A stretch of DNA of 64,000 bases from Tritrichomonas musculus (lineage: Eukaryota > Parabasalia > Tritrichomonadida > Tritrichomonadidae): the NCBI GenBank assembly GCA_039105265.1, contig JAPFFF010000017.1, forward strand, positions 2,108,001 through 2,172,000. The letters are read 5' to 3'. Each line of letters begins with the position of its first letter. The stretch's first letter is position 1. A model generated the notes under the pieces. It worked only from the letters and a program-made list of their open reading frames with translations. It was not told where the DNA came from and did not search any database. The translations under genes were made by a program, and so were the position numbers. Shown here one piece after another: positions 43,001-53,400 of this stretch.

Positions 43001-44055
43001 AAATTCGTACATATGAAAAGCTATCTCCTGAAGCAAAAGAATTATATTTAAATAAAGAGTTAGGCAACTGGGGAGGACTACGTGAAATACTGCGTAAAGT
43101 AAATGAAGAAACACTTCGATGTTTGATTACTTTAGTGCTAGACTTCCCTACCTTATCAACAACATCATATACTACTTATTTGAATTCAAAATATGGTCCA
43201 AATTATAGTAACAACATTAGTGTACGAACGGTGGAAAGATATTTGAATTCAATTGGTTTCAAAATTAAACGCGCATCTTTTGCTCCTCCAAATAGGAACA
43301 GTATTGGACTCCGAATATTTCGAGTTGCCTGGTGTAAAATAATTGAAGATATACTCAAAGAAAAAAACGTTCTTTTTGGATTCATTGATGAAGCTGCAAT
43401 TACTACATGTGAAGGGAAGAATCACGGAAGAGCTTTTGAAGGAATTACACCATTGATAAATTGCCCTCTCAGTAAAGTAAAGATGTCAGTTATTGCTATC
43501 GTTTTCCCAGGTTTTGGTGTTTTATACAAAATAATTGAAAATTCAACAAGCGGTGAACAATACTCTCAATTTCTTAAAGAAGCAATTGAATTCACAAGGA
43601 AATATATATGCAATTATAGTACCGAAATAGTTATCATTGAAGATAATTGTCCGATGCATAACACAGAAAATGTAGAAAATACTATAAAAGAGTTGAACAT
43701 AGCTTTATTGCCAACAGTACAATATAGTCCTGCTTTGAATGGAGTAATAGAAGGATACTTTGGAATAGTAAAATCTCATATATTTATTGATGCAACAACA
43801 CAAGGAGATTATGCAATAAAAGACTCAATCGAAAAAGAATGGGAATATTCAACTCTCCAATATTTCGGTGATGCCAAAAGCATCCAATTATTTAGAGAAT
43901 GGAGGACTAGAATGCAAGAATGTGAAGCTGGCATGCCATTATTTTCAAAACATGTGACTGTAAATAACAATTTTGATGATGAGATTGAAAAACAACTTCA
44001 AGTATATGTTGACAGATATATGAATCAAATAGAACATCAAATCAATTTTAAATAA
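40069..44055 (+). CDS. USP-like deubiquitinase fused to a Tc1/mariner DD35E transposase (1328 aa)
   Basis: Residues about 25-290 form a compact ubiquitin-specific-protease-like domain. The Cys box HYCYAISFLQLFF has C42; the His box AAGHYTSLIKIDDEYFQFND has H229 and D245 (or N244) placed as in C19 peptidases. A Ser/Gln-rich tract follows (about 350-420), then an acidic block (DNDDDDDDFEDSDED) and a basic NLS-like patch (KKRKRKGKRK). The C-terminal part has an HTH (about 1020-1090, ending RTVERYLNSIGFKIK) and an IS630/Tc1/mariner catalytic domain: D1107 in FIDEAAI, D1192 in IIEDNCPMHN, E1228 in SPALNGVIEGYFG. The spacing is D-85-D-36-E, that is DD35E. All motif residues are present and the frame is unbroken. 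The TA duplication and CAG ends of the host element fit this transposase type. Confidence 0.85.
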   Translation: MISPKLLLKKLQSKTGSSKNIDFQVFRGIKNDDGINHDHHYCYAISFLQLFFHCPDVIQYFNKSVPKNSTERLLSKIFKELYKKNNYSAIDIINFILNWQGWNGGLLPNDNGDIIEFVNYLLNSVTQKLSDFFLIEGEFYDTSIAPYDRNYFLTVLPIGRTIEDVLNNSMKKCKKITRYPKYLMISLSRNEIDNVNEQYIPINSFLKIGNIVYKHHATAVFNGKVAAGHYTSLIKIDDEYFQFNDEIVTALFYYERCPPTLRTFITEINNQMNRRGTLFLYIKSYENYVPNVYEQIVFQCPTQAYPGSAPISAMKNTLRQINKSKNNSMKKSIKKHSSSKAKKLSSILKLSSSSQSSSQSSSQSSSQSSSSSPQSSSRSSSRSSSRSSSQSSPQSSSRSSSRSSSQSSSRSTSLSSIPSSSISFESSSTMHSSLALIVPANSNPSSLHRQLSAPSTPLHQSHNKANPNLTLSQPREKRTLQPYQIEFYQIELESFQKGISKPNSPAEKEFIEEIVLKSISAYKHIYLKRSVINIHSSMISNLYGKMKICFSGIPAIQEKRTAPSRFAKIRLLFKNTGKLLRNLQYNDQGRINSEILAAQNDFNTEEQNEIVKQGEFVYDILKELLEIDVFDKEEVEERLSPVIEWYLLNYGNKSINDANHDTIINDDLNESLFDPIIPRSEPLTDKELNEYVNNIIDNDDDDDDFEDSDEDIANLTDFSIGLEEINESNMNQAIKEYNDEFEDLFKYYYTGKLPKNSKHMLFLDSSLEDVISFNPNDALLENEPFCQAFEEDIQFSSRYDYKIDYPKKRKRKGKRKTIEKIAEKLNKADNYFLAGALENLAKNKNCQKIYDDGISESSVDDDNQFSIAFYNWKERAEIIDVDTIHESILKANEVENQNKKSNTKDFLISKIILQVNQEILRLYNRNDKYKFDTNSFYDDMNVINSDPKKMPECVKAYRKARNIPNDKPIYTKKTIMKKIRTYEKLSPEAKELYLNKELGNWGGLREILRKVNEETLRCLITLVLDFPTLSTTSYTTYLNSKYGPNYSNNISVRTVERYLNSIGFKIKRASFAPPNRNSIGLRIFRVAWCKIIEDILKEKNVLFGFIDEAAITTCEGKNHGRAFEGITPLINCPLSKVKMSVIAIVFPGFGVLYKIIENSTSGEQYSQFLKEAIEFTRKYICNYSTEIVIIEDNCPMHNTENVENTIKELNIALLPTVQYSPALNGVIEGYFGIVKSHIFIDATTQGDYAIKDSIEKEWEYSTLQYFGDAKSIQLFREWRTRMQECEAGMPLFSKHVTVNNNFDDEIEKQLQVYVDRYMNQIEHQINFK
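41115..41310 (+). repeat. Coding Ser/Gln/Arg microsatellite-like tract
   Basis: Tandem tcttcatcacaa / tcttcttcacga units inside the USP-transposase gene, coding for Ser-Ser-Gln and Ser-Ser-Arg repeats between the protease and transposase domains. Confidence 0.85.
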
Positions 44056-44092
44056 AAATAGGAAAATTATCTAATTTTTTTATTTACAATTA

Positions 44093-44120
44093 AAAACAAA
44101 ACAAAACAAAAAACAAAACA

Positions 44121-44151
<31 letters not shown>

Positions 44152-44199
44152 CAAAACAAAACAAAAAACAAAACAAAACAAAAAAGCAAAACAAAAAAG

Positions 44200-44231
<32 letters not shown>

Positions 44232-44277
44232 TCAAAAACAAAACAAAATCAAAAACAAAACAAAAGCAAAAAAAAAA
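44093..44277. repeat. (CAAAA)n simple repeat
   Basis: About 180 bp of imperfect acaaa/acaaaa units directly 3' of the USP-transposase gene. Confidence 0.9.
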
Positions 44278-44399
44278 AAAAAAGTAAAAAAACTAAAAAA
44301 AATTTTCTTCTATTTCTTTTTTTTTTAATAAGTTAATTTTATTTGGTGTTAATTTTTGAAAAAATCGCATTAATATGTTATATTATAGAAGTAATTTTG

Positions 44400-44502
44400 C
44401 TCCACTTGAATGTCGAAATGGCTCCTTTTGAATGTCGAAATGGCTCCACTTGAATGTCGCTATGGCTCCACTTGAATGTCGCAAGGCTCCACTTGAATGT
44501 CG
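44400..44502 (+). repeat. Five iterated ccacttgaatgtcg sites near the right end
   Basis: Five copies (one with ccttttgaatg) at about 21-22 bp spacing, in the same orientation as the right terminal repeat; likely subterminal transposase-binding sites. Confidence 0.75.
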
Positions 44503-44704
44503 TGGCCATTCAATTTAAAAATAAAAATATCTTGGAAAATTCTATATTAACCCACAAATATTATATTAAAATTAGTATCTTTATTGGCCAAAAATTATTA
44601 GTATATCTTTGCTAAAAATGCAACTTTTTTGAATGTGTGCAACCAGATAAATATAGAAATTATGCCGCTGGGAAATTGAATGCCCTTTCAAAAAGTCCGA
44701 TCAT

Positions 44705-44763
44705 AAAATTGAATTGGGCGCCACTTGAATGTCGTTAAGACGCCACTTGAATGTCGCAACCTG
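44705..44763 (-). repeat. Right terminal inverted repeat of the 12.4 kb element
   Basis: 59 bp, exact reverse complement of 32404-32462; TA duplication at 44764-44765. Confidence 0.95.
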
Positions 44764-44765
44764 TA

Positions 44766-44909
44766 ACAGTATATTTTATTAAATAATTCATTTTGATACA
44801 ATAAGTTTTAATAATTTCATTTTAAAATAATTTTAGTATATTATAAATGAACTTTCAAGTAAAAACAATTCATATCTATGTTTTTTATCTTTTTTTTTTG
44901 TTAACTATA

Positions 44910-44942
<33 letters not shown>

Positions 44943-47018
44943 TTAACTTAAAATAGTAAACGAACTATCCAATTTGGAGCGCGCAACGGGTAAAATTATC
45001 AATTATTATTATTATTCTATTAAACTGAAATATCTAAAAAAAAAGTATTTCTTGAAGTTGTAGGATAAATTTATTAATTAAACAAATAGTATAATTTATA
45101 AAATTTATATCATAAATTTTAGTAATAATAAATAATAAAAATTTTGGCAGGATCTTGGCTTGTGTACATCTGGATTTCTTCATTTTTTAGAAATCTCCAA
45201 TCAAATTGTCTTAAAATTGGCTGGTAATTTTCGATTAACAAACGACACTCGGTATCAAATGCTATTGTCTGAATGTTATCGATTTTTGTTTGCATTTGTT
45301 GATTTTGCTAGAGATAAGGACTCATTTCTGATGGCACCTTATCTCCATTTTTTGTGTTCATTTCAGTCGTTTTCCACAAGTTATTAGATAAAACTGAACT
45401 TTCGTCTTTCCTTTGAGCTCTGTATGTCTTCTTTTCATTTATTGATTTCGTCTTCCATTCGTCAGCAGCAATCAATTTAAATGGCTAACAATGGCTGAAA
45501 TAAAAATGATGCGATTGATGGACTACATTACCTGACCATCTTTTTGAGAGACCAAAAATTCTTACTTTATAGCCAACATTAAATATTACGATCTTGCTCT
45601 TGGGGAATATGGAGCTATATGCAATACTAATTCGATTTCTGAAATCGTTTATTTATTCAAGAAACTCCTCCAAATTAAACACAGTTACCATCATCATTTC
45701 AACCAAGAGTGGTGCATGCAGAAAATGAAAAAAAAGTAATTTAAATAAACAATTCTAATTCTAATTTTTTTTTTTTTTTTAAATTTATTTTATTTTGTTA
45801 AAACTCCAACATACAAAGATATGGGTGCTAGCAGAATTTGATTCTTGAGAATATTCTCTTAAATTGCTTCCCAAAAATAAAATCAAATTGATTGGTTTTA
45901 TGTTTGGTATCCTCTTACTTGATAGAGTGTAATTCATTTCTTAAAATTTTTTTTTAGATTTTTTTAAAACATATGCTTTAGTATATGGTAAATTAAGTTA
46001 TGTAGGATATTTCCTATTTATTATAACATCTATTTCATTCCCAAACAAAAATTATGGTTCATGATCATTTGCATTTATTGTATTTGTGGAAAACCCGTTT
46101 AATTGTATGAAGTTATTGACCAGAATTTGATAAAGATTGTCATATGAGTTCGTTCTAGCATTTTCATGAATACACTACATATATCTCTTATTAATTTTTC
46201 AAGCTGAGGTTTCATACATTTATTTAAACATATGACCATTCCAATATTCTAGAAGTTAAAAATTTTCAGAAGTTATTTGATCAGCTATTTTTGGTTTGAA
46301 ACCAAATCCATTTAAATCTATAATAAGATTCATATTTCTTTTGAAGAATAATTACGATAACAGAGTATTTTAAAGATTATACATATAAATTTTAGGATAA
46401 AACAATAATTATTTGAAAGATACATGCATTTTATTTTTTGATAAAACACAAATAATTTGAATTCTTTTTATATAAAATGAACTTCAATTTTTATAGCTTT
46501 TTGGGTTAATTATATTTTTTGAATGCTATTCACTCAATTCATAAACTATGTTTTAGATAAATTTTATCTTTTAATTCTTTTTTTTTTTTAAAAAAAGTTT
46601 AATTTAAATATAGATAAATTATAAAATAAATATAATTTAATTAAATATTATTAAAATCAAATACAGATTTAGATATATTTATTTTTTTGAAGATTAATAT
46701 TTAATTATAATTGAAATAAGATATTTTATTTTTGTTTAATTTTTGAGATAACATTCAGAAAATATATATAAAAAAGAAAATAATTACCTTCATAGATCTA
46801 TGCATTTAGTAAATTTTGGATGAAAAAAATTCTATAAAAAAAGTTTTCAAAAGACAAAGTAAAACAAAATAGTTTTTTAAAATAGCAAAAACAAAAAACT
46901 AAATTGAAAATCACTTTTCTCGATTATTTTTTTTTTGATAAGGATAATAATTCAAAAAAATTCAAAAATACATTCAATTATAGTATTGAATTATTTATTT
47001 AAAAATATAAATATAGTT
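44766..47018. other. Intergenic with decayed coding traces
   Basis: It contains a 29-base T run (44913-44941), a minus-strand relic at 45130-45730, and weaker minus-strand coding traces at about 46020-46330 (for example LIIDLNGFGFKPKIADQITS). The rest is A/T-rich. Confidence 0.5.
45130..45730 (-). pseudogene. Decayed gene of unknown family
   Basis: One minus-strand frame keeps protein-like composition over about 190 codons, including ISIAYSSIFPKSKIVIFNV, a segment KVRIFGLSKRWSGNVV and FKLIAADEWKTKSINEK. It is interrupted by about three stops. The base composition here is less A/T-rich than its surroundings, unlike ordinary intergenic DNA in the window. I do not recognise the family. The plus-strand frame at 45160-45387 lies opposite it and is taken as a shadow. 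Confidence 0.4.
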
Positions 47019-47867
47019 ATGATAATTGAACTCGAAAGTGGCTTACGATTTCAATTAGATAAAAGCACTTCTACAGCAACTGTGGTAACTTCACCACTTG
47101 CAACTGGCCATGTTCAAATACCTCGAACTATTTCTGATCTTAATGGAGTTAATTATATTATTACGACAATTGGTGTTGAATCTTTTAAAGACAACAAAAA
47201 TATCCAAGATATAATACTTCCAGATGATTCAGGACTTACCTCTATTGAAGCTTTTGCATTTTCAAATTCATCAGTTAGAAAAATTAGTTTTCCTGCATGC
47301 CTTGAACACCTTGATGCAAAGTGCTTTGAAGGGGCAGATAATCTTGTTGAAATCGAAGTTTCAGATTCAAATCAAGTTTACGAATATCTTGATAACAAAT
47401 ATTTAATTCAAAAACAAAAAGAACAAACCGGAGATATTCTAATTTTCGGAAGAAAAGATCTAAAAAAAGCTGTCATACCTTCTAATATTATAAAAATTGC
47501 GCCAAGAGCATTTTCACATTGCAGAAATTTGAAAATTGTTTCATTTGACCCAAATGGATGCATTTTAAAAGAAATAGGAAAAAGAGCATTTTCAAAATGC
47601 CCAAGTTTAGAAACCATACAACCTTTTCCACCGTCAGTTAACTTATTTTCTGAATATAGCTTTTCTGATTTAGAAAAATTAGTTAGGGTGGAATTTCATA
47701 CAGAGTCTTTGATCCTTAAAAAGGATTGCTTCTTTAACTGTAAAGAATTATCTCTTGCGTCATTTCCATATTTGAAAAAGCTTAATATTGACGAGATGGC
47801 TTTTAATAAAGTCTCTCCACATTTTGTAAAACTAATGCCACCAGATGCCGAAATCGAAGAAATCTGA
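47019..47867 (+). CDS. BspA-like leucine-rich repeat protein (LRR_5 type), 282 aa
   Basis: Tandem 22-24-residue repeats of the treponemal/BspA kind are visible: ITTIGVESFKDNKNIQDIIL, LTSIEAFAFSNSSVRKISF, LEHLDAKCFEGADNLVEIEV, IIKIAPRAFSHCRNLKIVSF and LKEIGKRAFSKCPSLETI. Such proteins are hugely expanded in trichomonads and several are surface exposed. This copy has no signal peptide and no membrane anchor, so it may be cytoplasmic or secreted by another route. The ATG at 47019 is the first in the frame and is followed at once by repeat-like sequence; the open stretch before it is A/T-rich. It stands alone between decayed DNA and a Myb gene. Confidence 0.88.
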   Translation: MIIELESGLRFQLDKSTSTATVVTSPLATGHVQIPRTISDLNGVNYIITTIGVESFKDNKNIQDIILPDDSGLTSIEAFAFSNSSVRKISFPACLEHLDAKCFEGADNLVEIEVSDSNQVYEYLDNKYLIQKQKEQTGDILIFGRKDLKKAVIPSNIIKIAPRAFSHCRNLKIVSFDPNGCILKEIGKRAFSKCPSLETIQPFPPSVNLFSEYSFSDLEKLVRVEFHTESLILKKDCFFNCKELSLASFPYLKKLNIDEMAFNKVSPHFVKLMPPDAEIEEI

Positions 47868-49526
47868 AATATATTAATCTTGTTCTTTAGAATATATATT
47901 CTAATTTGAATTTTTTCTTAATAAAATTAAGGTTAATATGAACTTTATACTATGAATCTTCATATTATTTATTATTTAATTTGAATCGTATAACATAATC
48001 TCTAAATGTCCAACTCTGTTGTCAAAGTTGTAGTTGAAGCAAAACTTCTTTTGATAATACTTGCAATTAAAAAATTTATTGTGTATGACACAACAATTGT
48101 GCAAATAAAATATTATATGTATCAAGTGTTAAAATATTTTACTAATAAGTTGAAAAAAATGAGTTGGCAAATTAATTAAGGGTGTTGATTTCCTCAAGAT
48201 AATCAAAAATAAATCGAAAAGGTATTTTACTATCAAGTTATATAGTCAAAAAGTTTAACTGAAAACAAGTTATATTATAAAATTCTATATCATTCAATTT
48301 TAAGCTAAACCTTAAAAATTTGAAAAAAAATTCTTTACTGTTTTAGTTAGAAAGTTATTTTATATACTAGATTTTTCGAATCAACAACTATTTCTTCATT
48401 CTAGTTTCATTTTTTTAAAATATTATTAAATTCAATTACCATTCAAAAACTAAATATTCAAAAAAGTTTAAATAATCTTCATTAACTGTTTCCATTTTTT
48501 CCCTAAATTAGTCATTTCATCAAAAAAATCAATGCATACTTTAGGTATATCGAAATAAAATATCATATTTCAATTGATTATCAATTATCATGTTTTTCTT
48601 AGCCGATTTTTTCGGTTTAATAGAATCAATTCTTAATAATTGAGAACAATTTTTGTGAAAGATAATTACTTAATAGTCTTCAGCTTATTGCACTCTCCTA
48701 AACTCAGTACAATTCATTATTCACTGAAGTTTTTCTCATTTTCACATATCTAAGATCGAATGTGATCATTCTTGGCAAGCCATTTTAACTCGAATCTATA
48801 GATTCCAATATATACGTTTTGTTCTTTGGATATACCAATTCCTTACGTCTTATGGACTCGCCCATCATAGTTTAGTTGATGACCACCTCAATGAAGATCA
48901 TATCCCAGATATATGTATAAATATATATATATATTTATTATTTAGGATCAATTCTCATGATATTCCATGTAAAACAGCCATAAGTTCAGAAAGATATACA
49001 ATGAAGTGATTCTTTACACTCAAACTCCTCATTTTTATTATCTGAGATTTTTCCCGCAAAATTCGAAATATTTCAAATCTTTGCCATATATACTCGATAT
49101 TATATATGAATTTTTACTCCGAACATTTTTTAGCAACTCAGTCTCATTTTTTTTTGTTCGATATATTTAATATTTTTTCTAATCAAAATCACGATGCACG
49201 ATACTTATAAATTATTATTTTTTCAACAAGTACATTGAGAATCACATATCAACTTTTCGGTTATTTTACTTTCAAATTTCTCACATCACAATAATTTATT
49301 TTTGTTTACTTTACATAATTCAAATTTATCATAACTTACTTTTTTTACACACTATTAATATCTTAAAAATCCTTTTTGGTTTTTTTTCGCTCAAAATTTA
49401 GTATCACACGATCATTTTTATTATTATTTCAATAACTGTCACTTTTCCAAATTCTTTAAAAAATTCAATTGAATATAGAATTTAGAGAGCGTTTTTATCA
49501 ATCTTTTATAGAATTTAATTTATTAA
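47868..49526. other. Long intergenic stretch with a higher-complexity island
   Basis: Mostly A/T-rich. Around 48680-48920 the sequence is of higher complexity and G/C content, and ttcattattcactg at 48714-48727 resembles the trichomonad initiator consensus. No protein frame or known RNA structure is recognised there. Confidence 0.45.
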
Positions 49527-50333
49527 ATGGAGGGAAATAAAAATGGTAAACCAGAAAAGAAACTTCAAAGAAAACTTTTCTCAATAGAGGAAGATGCAAA
49601 GCTCCGCTTTCTCGTTTCTCAATATGGAAACAAAGATTTCAAAAAAATAGCAACATTTATGCCTGGAAGAACACCAAGACAAGTTAGAGAAAGATATAAA
49701 AATTATTTGAGCCCTGAAGTTAATAATGGTCCATGGTCTCGTGATGAAGATGCATTATTATGTCAAAAGTACATGGAACTTGGCCCAAAATGGTCAAAAA
49801 TAGCTGATTTCTTTCCTTCCAGGTCAGATATTAATGTTAAAAACAGATGGACCTCAATCAAAGGAACACAACCACTTAACCAAATATATAAACCAAATAT
49901 TAATTGTAATACTATTAAACCACCTCCTGCTATTAACCAGCCACCTCTTCCAACTTACAATCATGCAATGCCAATTTTACCCAATAATCCATTAATGTTG
50001 CCGAATGTCAACAATTTTCCGATAACTTCATTTTCTACCCCTTTTAAGCCTTCATATAATTTGCCATATAGCAATACTTTTATTAATACATATAACTGTA
50101 ATAATACAGTTACTTTTAATAATGAAAACAAAGTTAAAGAAGAAATTCCTATTATACCTCAATGCAAAAAACCTGAAATCAATATTCATTCTGAAAATAA
50201 CCTTCCTTCTGATGATTTCTTTTGCGATACAGAAGAATTTGAAAGAGATGATTCGAATTTTATGTTTTCATTTGATAGTACATTAAATGCGGAGCAACAA
50301 ACTTTTATTTTTGGCAATGATTTCGAACTTTAG
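49527..50333 (+). CDS. Myb-like DNA-binding protein, divergent copy (268 aa)
   Basis: Two Myb repeats at residues 15-112. Repeat 1 has Phe18 and Phe38 where Trp is usual; repeat 2 has W70, W89 and W108. The linker FMPGRTPRQVRERYKNYL and recognition helix RSDINVKNRWTSIK differ clearly from the three-gene cluster at 12-17 kb, so DNA specificity may differ. A Pro/Asn-rich middle is followed by an acidic end with Phe (EEFERDDSNFMFSFD) typical of activation regions. It is convergent with the TOR gene, the two stops being only 134 bp apart. Confidence 0.92.
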   Translation: MEGNKNGKPEKKLQRKLFSIEEDAKLRFLVSQYGNKDFKKIATFMPGRTPRQVRERYKNYLSPEVNNGPWSRDEDALLCQKYMELGPKWSKIADFFPSRSDINVKNRWTSIKGTQPLNQIYKPNINCNTIKPPPAINQPPLPTYNHAMPILPNNPLMLPNVNNFPITSFSTPFKPSYNLPYSNTFINTYNCNNTVTFNNENKVKEEIPIIPQCKKPEINIHSENNLPSDDFFCDTEEFERDDSNFMFSFDSTLNAEQQTFIFGNDFEL

Positions 50334-50467
50334 TTATTATGAATTTTATTTTTTTGAATAAATAAAAAAATTGTTGAATTAACATTACTTTTATCAAAGA
50401 TTAACAAATATAAACATTTTTTATGTATTAAACAATTTTTTCAATAAATAAATTAAAAATTATAACA

Positions 50468-53400
50468 TTACCAAAAAGGACACCATCCACTATACATCTT
50501 ACTTAAATTATATTTTGAAGTAGCGCTCTCAATTAATAAAGTCGCTTGTTCTTCGACAGATAAGAACTTCCCATCTTCGAAATCTTCACCAGTTAACTTC
50601 TTTCTTATTCTAATTCTCATTTGAACGACAGAAGAAAGCTTTTTCTTTTCATCACTTTTCAAAGCTTTAATAGAGGAAGTCATTCCATCAGAATTAGAAA
50701 CAATTGATCTTTTAGACAAATTGTTGGTATTGTGATCGTTATTATGCTGATTATCATTTTGTTCATGATTAATATTATCATTTGCGAAATGGACACTTTT
50801 ATTCTTCTTTAATTTTATATTTTCATTATTACATTCATTATTATTGTGGTGATCACCAGACTGATCAGATGATGAAGTAACGCTGCTAAAGTTGCTTTCA
50901 TTGTTTAAATCATCATAATCAAGATCTTCAATACTACTAAGAGGTTCATGAACAAATATAGCAAGCACTGTTTCCAAAACGTTTCTATTATTTCTTAATA
51001 CTTTACTCATGGATACAAATGAGGCTCTAAAAGTTCCATTTACACCACCAGCTCCTAGTGCTTTTACCAACTGCCTAGTTAATCTGAAAGGTACAATTTC
51101 AGGCAAGTATTTTCTTCTCATAGCTTTTTCAAAACAATCACCAAAATCAATATGAACAACTTTTCCTGTTGTTCTATCAATTAATAAATTTGATGGATGC
51201 CTATCGCCCAATCCAATAACGTATCCAACAATTGACATCATAGCTGTAGATATTGCGAATGTTAAAGTCCTTTTCAGCCAAGATTCTGCATTTGGATTAG
51301 TTGTTTTAAGCCAGAAGAATCGAGCCAAATCGTCATCAGGACATTCTGAATAAATTCTTTCCATAATATAATATTTTTGAATTCCAGGTAAATAATCATA
51401 ACCAGCAAGGTCAGCTAATTCGTCGGCTAAAGTATATTCCATCATTGTATCGACTCCATGAATTCTTCTATATTGCTCCACAATTGCTCTTAATGTATCA
51501 GTTCCAGTTGCCCATTGAACAAGGCCATGACTAATTGAGAGGGGGATAATATTAACGGTTTGTATCAGATTGGCGCTAAAAACAGTTTCCTTTAAAAGTA
51601 AAGAATTAATTAACCTAAAGAATTGCTGTATTCTTTCATCCAAACGAAGATCTTCGTGTCCTTTCAACAGATACTGATAAAAGACGCCATCTTCACCTTT
51701 AACAATTACATCTTTGGGCTGTTGTTTTGTCATATAGACTGAGAATTGACCAACAAAGTATTTAATTCGGTTTACAGGCTTATTCGGCTTATAAGAACCA
51801 AAGACAGCTAGCATGAAATCAGTCTTTTTTCCAAGTGCTTCAGATATTGAAGTTAATTGGATAGTTCTTATATTTTTAATATCTTCAGTTAAACTCTCTT
51901 GCATTGTCTTGCACCATTGAGAAAGTTGATTTATATTTGCATTACTTATATGAAGTTTACCTCGACTTCCAGTCAAGCTACCTGAACTACTATTTATATT
52001 TTCATTAAATTTATTGTAGCTCGTTATTATTTGCTGCAATATTGCAATATTCTTCGAGTATTGGTTGAGGAATTCGTTATGCATTTCACATCTTGGTTTT
52101 GAAACAAGTGTCAATATTGAAGATAATATTTCAATAACTTTGTCAATATTCTTCCTTTGGAAGAACTCAAAAGATTCCGATATTTTCTGTAGTATTGCTT
52201 CGCTCCAAGTAACAGCTGCTCTTAAAAGTCCATTTCGAATCAATTTGACTTCTTCTGAAATATCTGGTCTTTTCTTCTTCAATTGCTCTAAAATCGATCT
52301 CGCGCTAGACGCTCTTGTTGAGTTCTTTGATGAAGAAGTAACAATCAATGAGAAAATAAGTCCATGATAATGTTCCAAAAGAAGATCAAAAACTAGATTA
52401 TGGACAAAATCACGAACATGCTTTGAATTATGGGATAATTGAACCAATATTTGAGGAGATGTTTGTAAAAGAAGCTTCACTGAGAGTCCTTTTACATATT
52501 GATTAGTTTGCTCAAAAATAGCAACGCAATCAGCATTCTCAAAGAAAAGATTTAAAAGAAGAACAATGTCAGGAAATGAAGGACTTAAATTGGCACATCT
52601 AGATAAGGCTGAAATTGCATTAACTGCATATTTTACACGATTATAAGGCTCATAAGTAATCAAAGTAGAATTAATTAAACTCCATAAACGAAGCATTTCA
52701 ATTTGACTGTTGTGCATAACAAGTTCTTTGTATATCTGTGATGGGAAAATTAATCTTTGCGTTTTGACGAAATGCGGAGTTTCGCCTTGATTGAATTTAC
52801 GTATTGTGTTATCATTAATTAAGGAAATAGAAACTGATAAATGCTCATAAGCCATTTTTAAGATATTTAATGTATGACTTGAATTAAGATTCTCATGAAT
52901 GCTAAGGCTATTTATACCATCATTGTTGGCCACATCATTCATCGATTCATCCATGATCCAACTAGCGTAGAAATAATTTGAATGGAAAGATGCAAGGGAA
53001 TTTGGAGAGACTGTTAATCTAAGCATCTCTTCAATTGCCTTTTCTTTATTTGTTCCTTCATTCCATTCAGCAATGACGCGACAAAGTTTGATTGGATCCG
53101 GCGCTTCTTCATATTTGAAATTTGGATATAATATATCAAATGCATTAACAAGAAGTTTCGTTCCAAGTGTAACACTTTTTAGTTGGAAAAGTGTCATTAA
53201 TGAATCAGGACGAAGATTTGCAACACGAACTCGGTTTTGAATAATACTGATCCATAAATCAAAGTCATGAGGCATTGTTTTTAATCTTTCATTCCAAACT
53301 TCTTCAATTACATCACGCTGATCTTCATTAATAAGCCAATTTTTCATTTCTTCAAGTTCAATTAATTCTTGACATTGAAGGACTATGTCACGATGAACAA

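Larger units (their letters stand above)
32404..44763 (+). mobile_element. Tc1/mariner-superfamily element, 12.4 kb with nested insertions
   Basis: Perfect 59-bp inverted repeats at 32404-32462 and 44705-44763 begin caggttgcgacattcaag. They are flanked by TA on both sides (32402-32403, 44764-44765), the hallmark of Tc1/mariner/pogo elements. Each terminal repeat holds two copies of the motif gacattcaagtgg. More copies lie at about 32504-32523, 39894-39977 (four) and 44400-44502 (five). The only gene of its own is the 1328-aa USP-transposase. About 6.4 kb of the length is a foreign element inserted at 33118. Subtracting it and one 8-bp duplication leaves 5935 bp. The identical ends and the intact transposase indicate a young, possibly active copy. 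Confidence 0.92.

Noticed and set aside
32404-44763. Polinton/Maverick interpretation of the 12.4 kb inverted-repeat element with a protease
   Set aside because: There is no type-B DNA polymerase, integrase, packaging ATPase or capsid gene. The duplication is TA and the transposase is Tc1/mariner-like. Half of the length is a nested second transposon.
45160-45387. 75-codon plus-strand frame
   Set aside because: It lies opposite a decayed minus-strand coding sequence and is best explained as its shadow.
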